NCBI GenBank assembly: GCA_002427105.1
Contig: DIPM01000034.1
Location: 17,021-81,020 of the forward strand
DNA length: 64,000 bases
Reading direction: 5' to 3'
Origin: Marinilabiliaceae bacterium UBA5488
Lineage (GTDB): Bacteria; Bacteroidota; Bacteroidia; Bacteroidales; Marinilabiliaceae
Positions 19,301 through 26,794 of the stretch are shown piece after piece. The notes beneath the pieces were generated by a model, which searched no databases, had not been told where the DNA came from, and saw only the letters and a list, made by a program, of their open reading frames with translations. Position 1 is the stretch's first letter, and each line of letters opens with the position of its first letter. The position numbers and the translations under genes are program-made.

Positions 19301-19491
19301 ATGGTTATTCCGACCAATTTGGAGGCCCGGAAGGCAAAAAGTATATGACGGCCAACGTGAAAAAGCTACTGCTCAGCATCTACGATAAACCAATGAGAGA
19401 ACAGTCTGCAATAATCAGAGATACCTTCTATGACTGGAAAGGTGATCATGATCAGGTTGACGATGTGGTATTTATAGGTATAAGACTATAA
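16303..19491 (+). CDS. Two-component-type propeller sensor with SpoIIE/PP2C phosphatase output
   Basis: The 1062-residue protein has a signal region, then about 14 propeller repeats (residues about 30-640) with motifs such as QDNDGFLWIGTGEGLVRYDG and DDEGNYWFATYGGGVSSL, then a Y_Y_Y domain (about 650-750). A single transmembrane helix (about 757-776) and a coiled coil with REVESQTVILREQKAEIE follow. The C-terminal SpoIIE-type Ser/Thr phosphatase (about 845-1062) shows PRDIVSGDFYWF, ADCTGHGVPGAFMSMI and LFSDGYSDQFGG, with the metal-binding Asp residues intact. It is a transmembrane sensor whose output dephosphorylates a protein, probably an anti-anti-sigma-like partner not encoded here. It overlaps the gene before by 4 nt and ends 2 nt from the convergent psd. 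Confidence 0.9.
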   Translation: MIRLPGWFRKSIAPLMLAVMPFVLNGQTFQFKNYDSNMGLPQNFIYCLEQDNDGFLWIGTGEGLVRYDGLKFTSFSTRDSLAADFIMSLKVADDGALWIGHNNGDVTYYKDGVFKPIRLPGTNSPVRCINFDQQGNVWLTIQNSGFAKIDKYHNVSTWFDTGSLGYTLFYSIYPLGDNVVLLGTSEGLMRLTGGAEGKIQSLEKFTDIPLTTITSIKARSGIQDEFWITTEDEGFYRFALKESSAKQIIDKDLCLMFNLEYENIQDIEEEDEGHILLATWGNGVIKLFYDALNQEFTESFNFSVTNGMSNNFVKDLLADDEGNYWFATYGGGVSSLVDESMVFYDLSVIGFQHNKARAVMHSNKQLWIGLENGLIVADPYCFTDFEYYDSEMGLPKDAVIGFYADTDNTVWVATQNSGLYYRKEGSAVFSPYYYTSSLTEKKINDIGGSEGKIYLATVGGFVQIEPKTRKHTILTTENGLPHNNINFVYPNNGDLWIGPKNSGICRIEAQNIEVHRITDSPLDIYDMAIDSTGAMWLATQGRGLINYSEDSLIYIDVYSGLAKNFTYNVISDIYNRLWVTHFPGLSSVDPSTGKIRVFDHQQNMGVDFYQATSDKEQTLWFVSNQGVINYFPKKDLGNKIAPNLNFTSIKVSGVDYKATKELNLPYPYKKRYTFRFDFTGISFKSPKEVTYQYKLTRNNEAGDEQWLDLGTTSFREYEYLPDGNYKLQIRAFNADGVYNKNPLEININIAAPVWKKLWFYIAVISIIAYSIFLVIKTRERKLRRQKEALQREVESQTVILREQKAEIEKKNRDITDSINYAKRIQSSILPPSEILTKAFNESFIFFAPRDIVSGDFYWFFHSKDKFLICAADCTGHGVPGAFMSMIGTTLLNDIVKQKEISSPADILQRLDLEIKILLQKNESEHTRDGMDISIVEVDPKTNRIRLASAKRPVYLFINNELNIYKGIRRSIGDSTMEDESDFVNIEYDMAENDTIYLFSDGYSDQFGGPEGKKYMTANVKKLLLSIYDKPMREQSAIIRDTFYDWKGDHDQVDDVVFIGIRL

Positions 19492-19493
19492 AA

Positions 19494-20141
19494 CTATTCC
19501 AGCCAGCCAATTATAGTCTGCTTGCCCCTTACGCTCTGACCCGGGCTAACGTCGATACGCGAGCCTAAAGGAAGATAGATATCAACGCGTGAACCAAACT
19601 TTATAAAACCCATTTGCTCACCCTGTGTGGCTTTACTGTCCTTTTCGGCATAACAAACAATGCGCCGGGCAACGGCTCCGGCAATTTGGCGAACTACAAC
19701 TATATGACCCTTCTCGTGCTCAATTGCTATGGTGGTACGTTCATTTTCGGTCGATGCTTTAGGCAAATTTGCAGCCATAAAACGACCGCTGTGATGCTTA
19801 AAGTAACGGACAGCCCCTGAGAGAGGGTACCAGTTTATATGAACGTTAAATACGCTCATAAAGATAGATACCTGAATAGCTTTCCCTTTAATAAATTCGG
19901 TCTCTTCGACTTCCTCAACAACCACTATTTTGCCGTCGGCCGGAGCTATTATCGCCTTATTATGAACATATCCTTCCCTTACCGGACTGCGAAAAAAACT
20001 TGCTATACCTAAAAATAGTAAGCCCGATATTGTTATGCTCCAGGGCATAACAGCCGGAAGCTTTGCCAATAGCACGTTGAAAAGGACCAATGCTATAAAA
20101 ATAATCATAAGGATTCTATATCCTTCTTTATGAATAGTCAT
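19494..20141 (-). CDS. psd: Phosphatidylserine decarboxylase (short, archaeal-type)
   Basis: The enzyme converts phosphatidylserine to phosphatidylethanolamine at the inner membrane. The 215-residue form starts MTIHKEGYRILMIIF at 20141; an in-frame ATG at 20189 would overlap cdsA and does not match the family N-terminus. Two hydrophobic segments (about 9-27 and 32-48) anchor it. FMSVFNVHINWYPLSG is a family signature. The C-terminal GS in MGFIKFGSRVDIYLP is the self-cleavage site at which the serine becomes the pyruvoyl cofactor. It lies 11 nt after cdsA in the same direction, so two consecutive parts of phospholipid synthesis are encoded together. Confidence 0.94.
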   Translation of the reverse strand: MTIHKEGYRILMIIFIALVLFNVLLAKLPAVMPWSITISGLLFLGIASFFRSPVREGYVHNKAIIAPADGKIVVVEEVEETEFIKGKAIQVSIFMSVFNVHINWYPLSGAVRYFKHHSGRFMAANLPKASTENERTTIAIEHEKGHIVVVRQIAGAVARRIVCYAEKDSKATQGEQMGFIKFGSRVDIYLPLGSRIDVSPGQSVRGKQTIIGWLE

Positions 20142-20152
20142 GACAATATTAA

Positions 20153-20971
20153 TTATAAAATATAACCGATTACTACTAAATAGCAGCACACCATGGGTGC
20201 AGCAAAAAGTACAGCATCAAAACGATCGAGTATCCCTCCATGACCGGGCAATATCTTACCCGAATCCTTGATCCTGGCACTTCTTTTAAGTAAGGATTCA
20301 ACCAGATCGCCAAAGGTTCCCATAACAGATATAATAGCGCCTATAGCTATGCAATGCACCAGGCTAAGAGCCGGACAGGCATAATTTAAGGCCCAGGCCA
20401 CAAGCAGGGTCAGGACAAAGCCGCCGATGGCACCTTCCCAGCTCTTCTTAGGAGAAATCCGGGGAAAAAGCTTGTGCTTACCCATAGTAACGCCCACAAG
20501 ATAAGCGCCGGTATCATTAGCCCATACCAGCAAAAAGAAGCCCAGCAAAATTTCAAAAGAATAGCTTCCCGTAGCAAAGACGATAAAGTGAATACATGAA
20601 AAGGGCAAAGCCACATAAAATGGTACCAGAAGGGTGCAAGCAATATTTTGCACGGGAGTTTCCTTATTCCGAAAAAGCTCTATTATAAACACAGCCATAA
20701 TCATAAGAACAGTAAAGATAATCCACAGCTGCGAAATCTTGCCCGAGAGAATAAAGAAGAGAGCTATATACCAAAAGACACCCAAAAGAATGGCCAGACC
20801 TTTTTGAACACTTACAGTGCTTGTACTAACCAAACGGGTAAACTCTAACATCCCAACCACCATTGCCGAAAAGAAAACTAAAAGGTATGAGTATTGATGC
20901 CACCACATTCCCGCGATAATCACAGAAACGAAGATAATTCCCGTAAAGAGACGCTGACTAAATTCCTTCAC
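20153..20971 (-). CDS. cdsA: Phosphatidate cytidylyltransferase
   Basis: CdsA makes CDP-diacylglycerol from phosphatidate and CTP, the precursor of phosphatidylserine and cardiolipin. The 272-residue protein is highly hydrophobic with about seven or eight membrane helices. It carries the family signature KKSWEGAIGGF and, at the C-terminus, GDLVESLLKRSARIKDSG followed by LPGHGGILDRFDA with the metal-binding Asp residues. Psd follows immediately; ftsH lies upstream across a 237-nt gap. Confidence 0.96.
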   Translation of the reverse strand: MKEFSQRLFTGIIFVSVIIAGMWWHQYSYLLVFFSAMVVGMLEFTRLVSTSTVSVQKGLAILLGVFWYIALFFILSGKISQLWIIFTVLMIMAVFIIELFRNKETPVQNIACTLLVPFYVALPFSCIHFIVFATGSYSFEILLGFFLLVWANDTGAYLVGVTMGKHKLFPRISPKKSWEGAIGGFVLTLLVAWALNYACPALSLVHCIAIGAIISVMGTFGDLVESLLKRSARIKDSGKILPGHGGILDRFDAVLFAAPMVCCYLVVIGYIL

Positions 20972-21133
20972 TCAAATGAATTTTTAAATTTCCTTAATGG
21001 CTAAAAACGAACATAACAGTACTATCGACAATAAGACTACAAAATTAGCAGAAAGATTGATTTTAAAAAACTAAACAGCATCCTGCCCCAAACATTTTGT
21101 TGCAGAGATGAATTATAAGCAGCTTAATGATGA

Positions 21134-21162
21134 AAGGCACCGCCCAAAACAGACGATGCCTT
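21134..21162 (-). terminator. Hairpin downstream of ftsH
   Basis: On the minus strand AAGGCATCG and CGGTGCCTT can form a 9-bp stem with an 11-nt loop just after the ftsH stop. The U-tract is poor (UCAUCAUU), so termination is only plausible. Confidence 0.45.
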
Positions 21163-21208
21163 CCATAATATTCGCACAAAGCAAAGGGCTAAGCTACTCT
21201 TTCCCTTG

Positions 21209-23239
21209 CTACTCCTCTTTGTTTTCTACTTCCTTTACTTCCTTGGCAGCAACACTTGCCGAAGCCTCACTTTTTTTACCGTTCTCATCCTCAATTATGT
21301 GACTGGTAATTTTTCTCTTGCCGAAAATATGCTCCAAATCCTCACTAAACAAGACTTCCTTCTCAAGTAGCAACTCAGCCAACTGATGGTGCTTATCCGA
21401 ATTTTCTTTCAGAAGACCCTTGGCACGCTCGTATTGCTCTTCTACAATTCTGGAAATTTCCTCGTCAATAATCTGTGCTGTCTTTTCACTGTAAGGCTTG
21501 TTAAAAGCATATTCATTCTGACCTGTAGAATCAAAATAGCTAAGATTGCCGATTTTTGGACTCATCCCAAAATAAGAAACCATAGCCGTGGCCTGACGAG
21601 TAACCTTCTCCAAATCATTAAGGGCTCCGGTTGAGATGCGACCGAAAACCACATCTTCGGCCGCACGTCCACCAAGGGTGGCGCACATCTCGTCAAGCAT
21701 CTGATCATAAGTGTTCAGCGAACGCTCTTCAGGCAGATACCATGCAGCTCCCAAGGCCTTGCCGCGGGGCACGATGGTCACCTTCACCAAAGGATGAGCA
21801 TGTTCAAGCAGCCAGCTGATTGCAGCATGACCCGCTTCGTGATAGGCAACTGCCCTCTTCTCATCTTTTGATATTATCTTATTCTTTTTCTCTAATCCAC
21901 CCACAATACGATCAACGGCATCGAGAAAATCTTCTTTCTCAACCACCTTCTTACTTTTTCTGGCGGCTATCAATGCTGATTCATTACACACGTTTGCAAT
22001 GTCAGCTCCCGAGAAACCGGGTGTTTGACGAGCCAGAAAATCAGATTTTACGTCATCGCCTAACCTGAGAGGACGTAAATGCACCTCGAAAATCTCCCTA
22101 CGTTCATTCAAATCGGGAAGCTCAACGCTTATCTGCCTGTCGAAGCGACCGGCACGCATCAATGCCCTGTCGAGTACATCTGCACGGTTTGTGGCAGCCA
22201 ATACTATTACCCCGCTGTTGGAGGCGAAACCGTCCATCTCTGTAAGCAACTGATTTAGAGTATTCTCGCGCTCGTCATTGCCGCTAAAGTTAACGTTCTT
22301 GCCACGTGCACGACCAATGGCGTCAATCTCATCTATAAATACTATGCAAGGCGCCTTGTCTTTAGCCTTTTTGAAGAGATCACGAACCCTCGAAGCTCCA
22401 ACTCCCACAAACATTTCAACAAAATCGGAACCCGACATGCTGAAAAACGGAACGTTGGCCTCGCCGGCCACCGCCTTTGCAAGAAGAGTTTTCCCGGTTC
22501 CGGGAGGGCCTACCAGCAATGCTCCCTTGGGGATTTTTCCTCCCAATTGAGTAAACTTCTCAGGCTTCTTCAAAAACTCAACTATTTCTTCCAGTTCAAC
22601 CTTTGCCTCAGCCAAACCCGCCACATCGTTAAAGGTAACCTTAACAGCAGTTTCTTTATCGAACATGCGAGCCTTCGACTTGCCTACATTAAAAATACCG
22701 CCGGCTCCTCCGGCTCCACCCTGTGAACTCATTCTTCTGAAAAAGAACACCCAGATACCGATAATCAAAAGGAAGGGCAACATCATCATAAAAAAGTCGC
22801 GTAACAAGTTGGAACGCTCCTCATATTCGATAGGAATCTGTATTCCCTTTGCTTCTTCAGCGCTTTTCCTGGCTTCTTCAAGCTTGTCAAGGGTCGGAAT
22901 CTTAACCAGAAGGTGAGGCCCGGTGCGCGGCAGAGTTGCGTGATCTTTTAATATATCACTATACTTACCCAAAGCGTTTTCGTTAATAGTAACCTCAGCA
23001 TCTCCTTCGTTAGTTATTACAACTATTCGTACAATATCACCTCCCGGGAGTATCTGATTCTCAAAAACACTCCATGAAACTTTTTGCGGTGCCTGTCCAC
23101 CACTAAACATAGTAATCCCAATAAGCACAGCGAAAATGATACCGTAAATCCAGTAAGCATTGAACTGCGGCATCTTAGGGTTGCTATTACCCGGCTTGTC
23201 ACCCTTTTCGTCCGGTATATTCTTTTTTTCTTCAGTCAT
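21209..23239 (-). CDS. ftsH: ATP-dependent zinc metalloprotease FtsH
   Basis: FtsH is a membrane-anchored AAA+ protease that degrades misfolded membrane proteins and short-lived regulators. In the 676 residues there are transmembrane helices at about 29-46 and 150-167 flanking a periplasmic domain. Walker A GPPGTGKT is at about 244-251, Walker B reads CIVFIDEIDAIG, the SRH segment is NRADVLDRALMRAGRFD, and the zinc motif HEAGH is at about 467-471. A Gly-rich linker and a charged acidic tail are typical of Bacteroidota members. It lies 24 nt after rsfS. Confidence 0.97.
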   Translation of the reverse strand: MTEEKKNIPDEKGDKPGNSNPKMPQFNAYWIYGIIFAVLIGITMFSGGQAPQKVSWSVFENQILPGGDIVRIVVITNEGDAEVTINENALGKYSDILKDHATLPRTGPHLLVKIPTLDKLEEARKSAEEAKGIQIPIEYEERSNLLRDFFMMMLPFLLIIGIWVFFFRRMSSQGGAGGAGGIFNVGKSKARMFDKETAVKVTFNDVAGLAEAKVELEEIVEFLKKPEKFTQLGGKIPKGALLVGPPGTGKTLLAKAVAGEANVPFFSMSGSDFVEMFVGVGASRVRDLFKKAKDKAPCIVFIDEIDAIGRARGKNVNFSGNDERENTLNQLLTEMDGFASNSGVIVLAATNRADVLDRALMRAGRFDRQISVELPDLNERREIFEVHLRPLRLGDDVKSDFLARQTPGFSGADIANVCNESALIAARKSKKVVEKEDFLDAVDRIVGGLEKKNKIISKDEKRAVAYHEAGHAAISWLLEHAHPLVKVTIVPRGKALGAAWYLPEERSLNTYDQMLDEMCATLGGRAAEDVVFGRISTGALNDLEKVTRQATAMVSYFGMSPKIGNLSYFDSTGQNEYAFNKPYSEKTAQIIDEEISRIVEEQYERAKGLLKENSDKHHQLAELLLEKEVLFSEDLEHIFGKRKITSHIIEDENGKKSEASASVAAKEVKEVENKEE

Positions 23240-23263
23240 TCTCTACTAACAATTAGTTACTTA

Positions 23264-23641
23264 TCAATCAAAATTTGCAATATCGTGGCGCTCGCCGTCA
23301 GCCCATAAGCCTTCAAGATTATAGAACTCACGTACCTTACGTTGAAAAAGATGTACCACAACATTCATATAATCAATCAATATCCATTCGGCATTATCGC
23401 GACCTTCCACATGCAAGGGCTTATCACCCACCGTCTTCCTTACATACTCATCAACTGAATCTGCAATTGTATCAACGTGCACATTGCTATCGCCATCACA
23501 TATAACAAAATAGTCCGAGATTGTGTTCTCTATTGAAGTCAAATCGAGAACCGTGATATTAACACCCTTCTTCTCCTGAATCCCTTCAACCACTGCATCA
23601 ACTAACTGCTTCGAAGTAATCGTTTCCTGATTATCTGTCAT
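23264..23641 (-). CDS. rsfS: Ribosome silencing factor
   Basis: RsfS binds ribosomal protein uL14 and blocks subunit joining when nutrients are scarce. At 125 residues it has normal length. Diagnostic segments are KGVNITVLDLTSIENTISDY, FVICDGDSNVHVDTIAD and NAEWILIDYMNVVVHLF. It is the first gene of the rsfS-ftsH run, an order found in many Bacteroidota, and is divergent from birA. Confidence 0.95.
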   Translation of the reverse strand: MTDNQETITSKQLVDAVVEGIQEKKGVNITVLDLTSIENTISDYFVICDGDSNVHVDTIADSVDEYVRKTVGDKPLHVEGRDNAEWILIDYMNVVVHLFQRKVREFYNLEGLWADGERHDIANFD

Positions 23642-23738
23642 CCTAAGTTTTTTACCTGACTATATATATTTCAAACAGATTATTAACGTTTTAGTTGTAT
23701 CAGTACACTAAAGCAATCAAAACGTAAAAAATAAAGGT

Positions 23739-23746
23739 CAAAGATA
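23739..23746 (-). promoter_or_regulatory. Possible -7 element for rsfS-ftsH
   Basis: On the minus strand 23739-23746 reads TATCTTTG (TAnnTTTG). It sits about 100 nt upstream of rsfS. No TTTG-like -33 box is found at the right distance, so the call rests on one box. Confidence 0.35.
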
Positions 23747-23817
23747 ACACTTTCAAAGAATATAAATGTCTAATTTCAGCAGCGAAAAAAAGCCTTTTTG
23801 CTGAAACAGTAAAAACT

Positions 23818-24567
23818 ATGGTTGAAAGACAAGTTCCTAAAATAGAGTATTTTGATTCGCTCGATTCAACAAATCAAAAACTCAAAGAGATGCTTCAAGA
23901 CCCATCTCTCCCCGAATTTACGGTAGTATATGCTGATTACCAGACAGCCGGCCGCGGACAACCGGGCAATACATGGGAGAGCGAAAAGGGAAAAAACCTG
24001 ACTTTTTCCATCCTGATAAAGCCTGACTTTATTGATGTGGGTGAACAGTTTGCTATTACTCAATTAGTTACCCTCGCAATTCTGGACGTATTGCGGCCAC
24101 ACTGCAAAACCGTTTCAGTGAAATGGCCAAACGACATCTATGCAGGCGACCAAAAGCTTGCAGGCATTTTGATAGAAAACAGCCTGAAAGGCAGCTATAT
24201 ATACAACTCTGTTATCGGAATCGGACTGAATCTGAATCAGAAGACTTTTAGCGCTAAGCTGCCCAATGCAGTATCGCTTTCCAAGCTGACAGGCAAAGAA
24301 CACGACGTAAAGAAGACTCTTAAGCTTTTCATCAAGGCTTTTGCAAACCGCTATATTGCCTTTGCCGAAAACCCTGATTTCAGAAAACTCTCAGCCGATT
24401 ACGTCGAGCATCTATACCGCAACAAAGGAAGCCACCTCTACAAAGACCAAAACGGAAGCTTTGAAGCTGAGTTTCACGAAATTAAACCCACCGGACAATT
24501 AGTATTAAAACGTAGCGACGGCAGCCTCCACAGCTATTCTTTTAAAGAAGTGGAGTTTATAATTTGA
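23818..24567 (+). CDS. birA: Biotin--[acetyl-CoA carboxylase] ligase (group I, no DNA-binding domain)
   Basis: The ligase makes biotinyl-AMP and transfers biotin to carboxyl-carrier proteins. The 249 residues begin directly with the catalytic domain (YFDSLDSTNQKLKEML), so there is no N-terminal helix-turn-helix and it cannot act as a repressor like E. coli BirA. Motifs are AGRGQPGNTWESEKGKN for biotinyl-AMP, KWPNDIYAGDQKLAGILIE with the conserved Lys, and a C-terminal SH3-like cap. It is divergent from rsfS and convergent with pyrE. Confidence 0.95.
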   Translation: MVERQVPKIEYFDSLDSTNQKLKEMLQDPSLPEFTVVYADYQTAGRGQPGNTWESEKGKNLTFSILIKPDFIDVGEQFAITQLVTLAILDVLRPHCKTVSVKWPNDIYAGDQKLAGILIENSLKGSYIYNSVIGIGLNLNQKTFSAKLPNAVSLSKLTGKEHDVKKTLKLFIKAFANRYIAFAENPDFRKLSADYVEHLYRNKGSHLYKDQNGSFEAEFHEIKPTGQLVLKRSDGSLHSYSFKEVEFII

Positions 24568-24590
24568 TATCCTGAAATTGTTTATGTTTT

Positions 24591-24660
24591 AACCTTAAAC
24601 TTTGAACCTTGAACTTAAAACTTAAAACTTTGAACCTTAAACTTTGAACTTTAAACTTAA
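24591..24660. repeat. Heptanucleotide array, AACYTTR units
   Basis: Ten consecutive 7-nt units in perfect register: AACCTTA, AACTTTG, AACCTTG, AACTTAA twice, AACTTTG, AACCTTA, AACTTTG, AACTTTA, AACTTAA. Substitutions vary within the unit but no unit gains or loses a base. It fills the space between the convergent birA and pyrE genes. Confidence 0.92.
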
Positions 24661-24673
24661 AACTGCTTCCTGC

Positions 24674-25306
24674 TCACCTCTTCCAGTTAGCAGGGTCTTT
24701 GCGCCACTCGCCTAAAGCCTGTAAATCGTCATGGCTTACAATACCATTGTCAAGGGCAACTTGCAAAAGTGTGTTATAATTGCTCAGAGTTTCAACATCT
24801 ACCCCGGCTGTTTTAAAATTATCCTCTGCAGTCTGAAAACCATACGAAAAAATAGCAAGCATGCCCATCACCACCCCGCCGCGTTCCCGAACAGCTTCAA
24901 CAGCTTTGAGGCTACTGCCTCCGGTCGAAATCAAATCTTCAATTATTACTACCTTCTGCCCTTCTTCAAGTACTCCTTCTATCATATTCTCAAGGCCATG
25001 GCCTTTGGGTGCTGAACGGATATAGATAAAGGGCTTGTTTAAGAGGTCGGCCACCAGTGCCCCCACAGCTATTGCTCCGGTTGCTACCCCGGCAATAACA
25101 TCGGCATCTGCATATTTTTCGCGAACGATTTCAGCAAACTGCTCCTTGATATAATCACGCACCTTAGGAAAAGAAAGTGTTTTGCGGTTATCGCAATATA
25201 TAGGCGATTTCCAGCCCGAGGCCCAGGTAAATGGACTTGTAGGTTGCAATTTTATTGCTTTAATTTGCAGGAGATGATTTGCAATGCTTACTTCTCTGTT
25301 ATTCAT
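24674..25306 (-). CDS. pyrE: Orotate phosphoribosyltransferase
   Basis: PyrE adds ribose-phosphate from PRPP to orotate to give OMP in pyrimidine synthesis. The 210-residue protein has the PRPP-binding loop VVIIEDLISTGGSSLKAV near residues 117-134, IAGVATGAIAVGALVAD for the phosphate site, and SPFTWASGWKSPIYCDNR near the N-terminus for orotate binding. It is divergent from the Nudix gene with only 51 nt between starts. Confidence 0.95.
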   Translation of the reverse strand: MNNREVSIANHLLQIKAIKLQPTSPFTWASGWKSPIYCDNRKTLSFPKVRDYIKEQFAEIVREKYADADVIAGVATGAIAVGALVADLLNKPFIYIRSAPKGHGLENMIEGVLEEGQKVVIIEDLISTGGSSLKAVEAVRERGGVVMGMLAIFSYGFQTAEDNFKTAGVDVETLSNYNTLLQVALDNGIVSHDDLQALGEWRKDPANWKR

Positions 25307-25357
25307 CCGTTTATTATTTGATTAAGTAAAATTCAATAAGCTAAAAGATTTCCGCAA

Positions 25358-26002
25358 ATGTATAAAATCTTTTTTAAGGATAGAGTAACTGTGCTGACAG
25401 ACCGCATTTCTGAGGACTTGTCATCCCACTTCGGCTCTATTTTGAAGTATGCCAACAAAGGAGAACTGGCGCAATTTATCGACAATTTCGACAAAGACGA
25501 AAACATCAAAAGTGCATTTGTCTATCATCATAATCTGCGCGAATTAATGCAACAATTTCGAAGCTGCTTTAAGAACCTTCCTGCTGCCGGAGGCCTTGTA
25601 TGGAACGAGCAGAAAACAGCCTTTATCGGGATGAAGAGATTGGGCTATTTTGACCTTCCCAAAGGGAAGGTGGAGAAACACGAAACACATGAAGATGCCG
25701 CGATACGCGAAGTTGAAGAGGAGTGTAACATTCAGGACCTGACTATACTGTCTAAGGCCATCATCACCTACCACACTTACAAGCTGAAAGGTGAAAACAT
25801 CCTGAAAGAAACACACTGGTATGAAATGATATATCGCGGTTCAGCTATCCCACAACCACAGACCGAAGAAAATATTGAATCAGTATTTTGGGTAAGACCC
25901 GATGAGCTTGCGGCCCTTCTTAAAACCACCTACCCATCAATTATCGAAGTCTTAAAGAGCTCATCTGTAAGACTCTTCGATTTTGATGACGACATCAGTT
26001 AA
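25358..26002 (+). CDS. Nudix hydrolase
   Basis: The 214-residue protein has an N-terminal region of about 70 residues conserved only within Bacteroidota relatives, then a Nudix fold. The Nudix box runs at about residues 103-125: GKVEKHE, a seven-residue spacer, then REVEEECN, with Cys in place of the final Gly. It hydrolyses a nucleoside diphosphate linked to another group; the substrate is unknown, and FDLPKGK resembles diadenosine polyphosphate hydrolases. Its 3' end overlaps the convergent cyclophilin gene by 42 nt. Confidence 0.88.
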   Translation: MYKIFFKDRVTVLTDRISEDLSSHFGSILKYANKGELAQFIDNFDKDENIKSAFVYHHNLRELMQQFRSCFKNLPAAGGLVWNEQKTAFIGMKRLGYFDLPKGKVEKHETHEDAAIREVEEECNIQDLTILSKAIITYHTYKLKGENILKETHWYEMIYRGSAIPQPQTEENIESVFWVRPDELAALLKTTYPSIIEVLKSSSVRLFDFDDDIS

Positions 26003-26782
26003 GGGTCGGTCACGGCTATCGGTTTTCAGAGAAGCTATTTTGGCTACCACATCGAGCCCTTCTACAACCTCGCCAAAAACAGTGTAATCGCCATCCAGGT
26101 CGGGCAGACCGCCAATCGTAGTATAGGCCTCACGCTGCTCGGGGCTAAACTTTAGATGATCAGACAAGTTAAACTCAAAATCAATCTTCGCCCTAATGTC
26201 AAGTACCAGCTTATTATATTCCTCGGCATTGCCCTCGGCGCGCAGTCTGTCCATCTCCTCTTTATGCGGGACAAGGTATTTATGCCTCAAATTCTTCAAT
26301 ATCGGGTTATTAACAACTTTCTCCATATAATCGAGCTCCTCGTCAGAATAAACACGACCCTGTACAATGTAAAACTGCGAAATATCCGACATCCTGAAGT
26401 GGTTTACATTCTCGGGCTGCCGTGGCGCACATACCGCCCCTCTTTTATGAAAGCGATTGCTTACAAATTCAGAACTGATATTGTGACTGGTTCCGTAGCC
26501 TATGCTTTTACCCGGAGGTGCGTTGCGCGAATCACTTGAGCCGCCCTGGATAACGAAATCCTTTATTACCCTGTAGAAAAGCGTCCCATCAAAGTGCTTG
26601 CTGTTTACCAGCTTCAAAAACTCTCTACGATGCTCGGGAGTCTCATTATAAAGCCGTATGCGGATGTTCCCCATGTTAGTTTTAACCGTAACGTAATAAT
26701 CCAAATCCTGCGCCTTGCCTTCAGAAGGCATAAAAAGCCCGCATACCAATAAAAAACCAATAAGTAAGCTCCTGCTTAACAT
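25961..26782 (-). CDS. Periplasmic cyclophilin-type peptidyl-prolyl isomerase (copy 2)
   Basis: The 273-residue protein has a signal peptide cleaved near SEGKAQ. The cyclophilin domain shows FDGTLFYRVIKDFVIQGGSS and SQFYIVQG, then is interrupted by an insertion of about 75 mostly helical, charged residues (SDEELDYMEKVVNNPILKN onward). It closes with TIGGLPDLDGDYTVFGEVVE and LDVVAKIA. It assists folding of exported proteins by prolyl cis-trans isomerisation. It lies 12 nt downstream of a paralogue and overlaps the Nudix gene tail to tail. Confidence 0.9.
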   Translation of the reverse strand: MLSRSLLIGFLLVCGLFMPSEGKAQDLDYYVTVKTNMGNIRIRLYNETPEHRREFLKLVNSKHFDGTLFYRVIKDFVIQGGSSDSRNAPPGKSIGYGTSHNISSEFVSNRFHKRGAVCAPRQPENVNHFRMSDISQFYIVQGRVYSDEELDYMEKVVNNPILKNLRHKYLVPHKEEMDRLRAEGNAEEYNKLVLDIRAKIDFEFNLSDHLKFSPEQREAYTTIGGLPDLDGDYTVFGEVVEGLDVVAKIASLKTDSRDRPLTDVVIKIEESYR

Positions 26783-26794
26783 CTCCGCATCCTC

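Noticed and set aside
21386..23308. Several plus-strand frames opposite ftsH and rsfS
   Set aside because: No domains, and they are antisense to strongly conserved minus-strand genes.
24591..24660. CRISPR-like repetition in the heptad arrays
   Set aside because: The units are contiguous 7-mers without spacers, and no cas gene is nearby.
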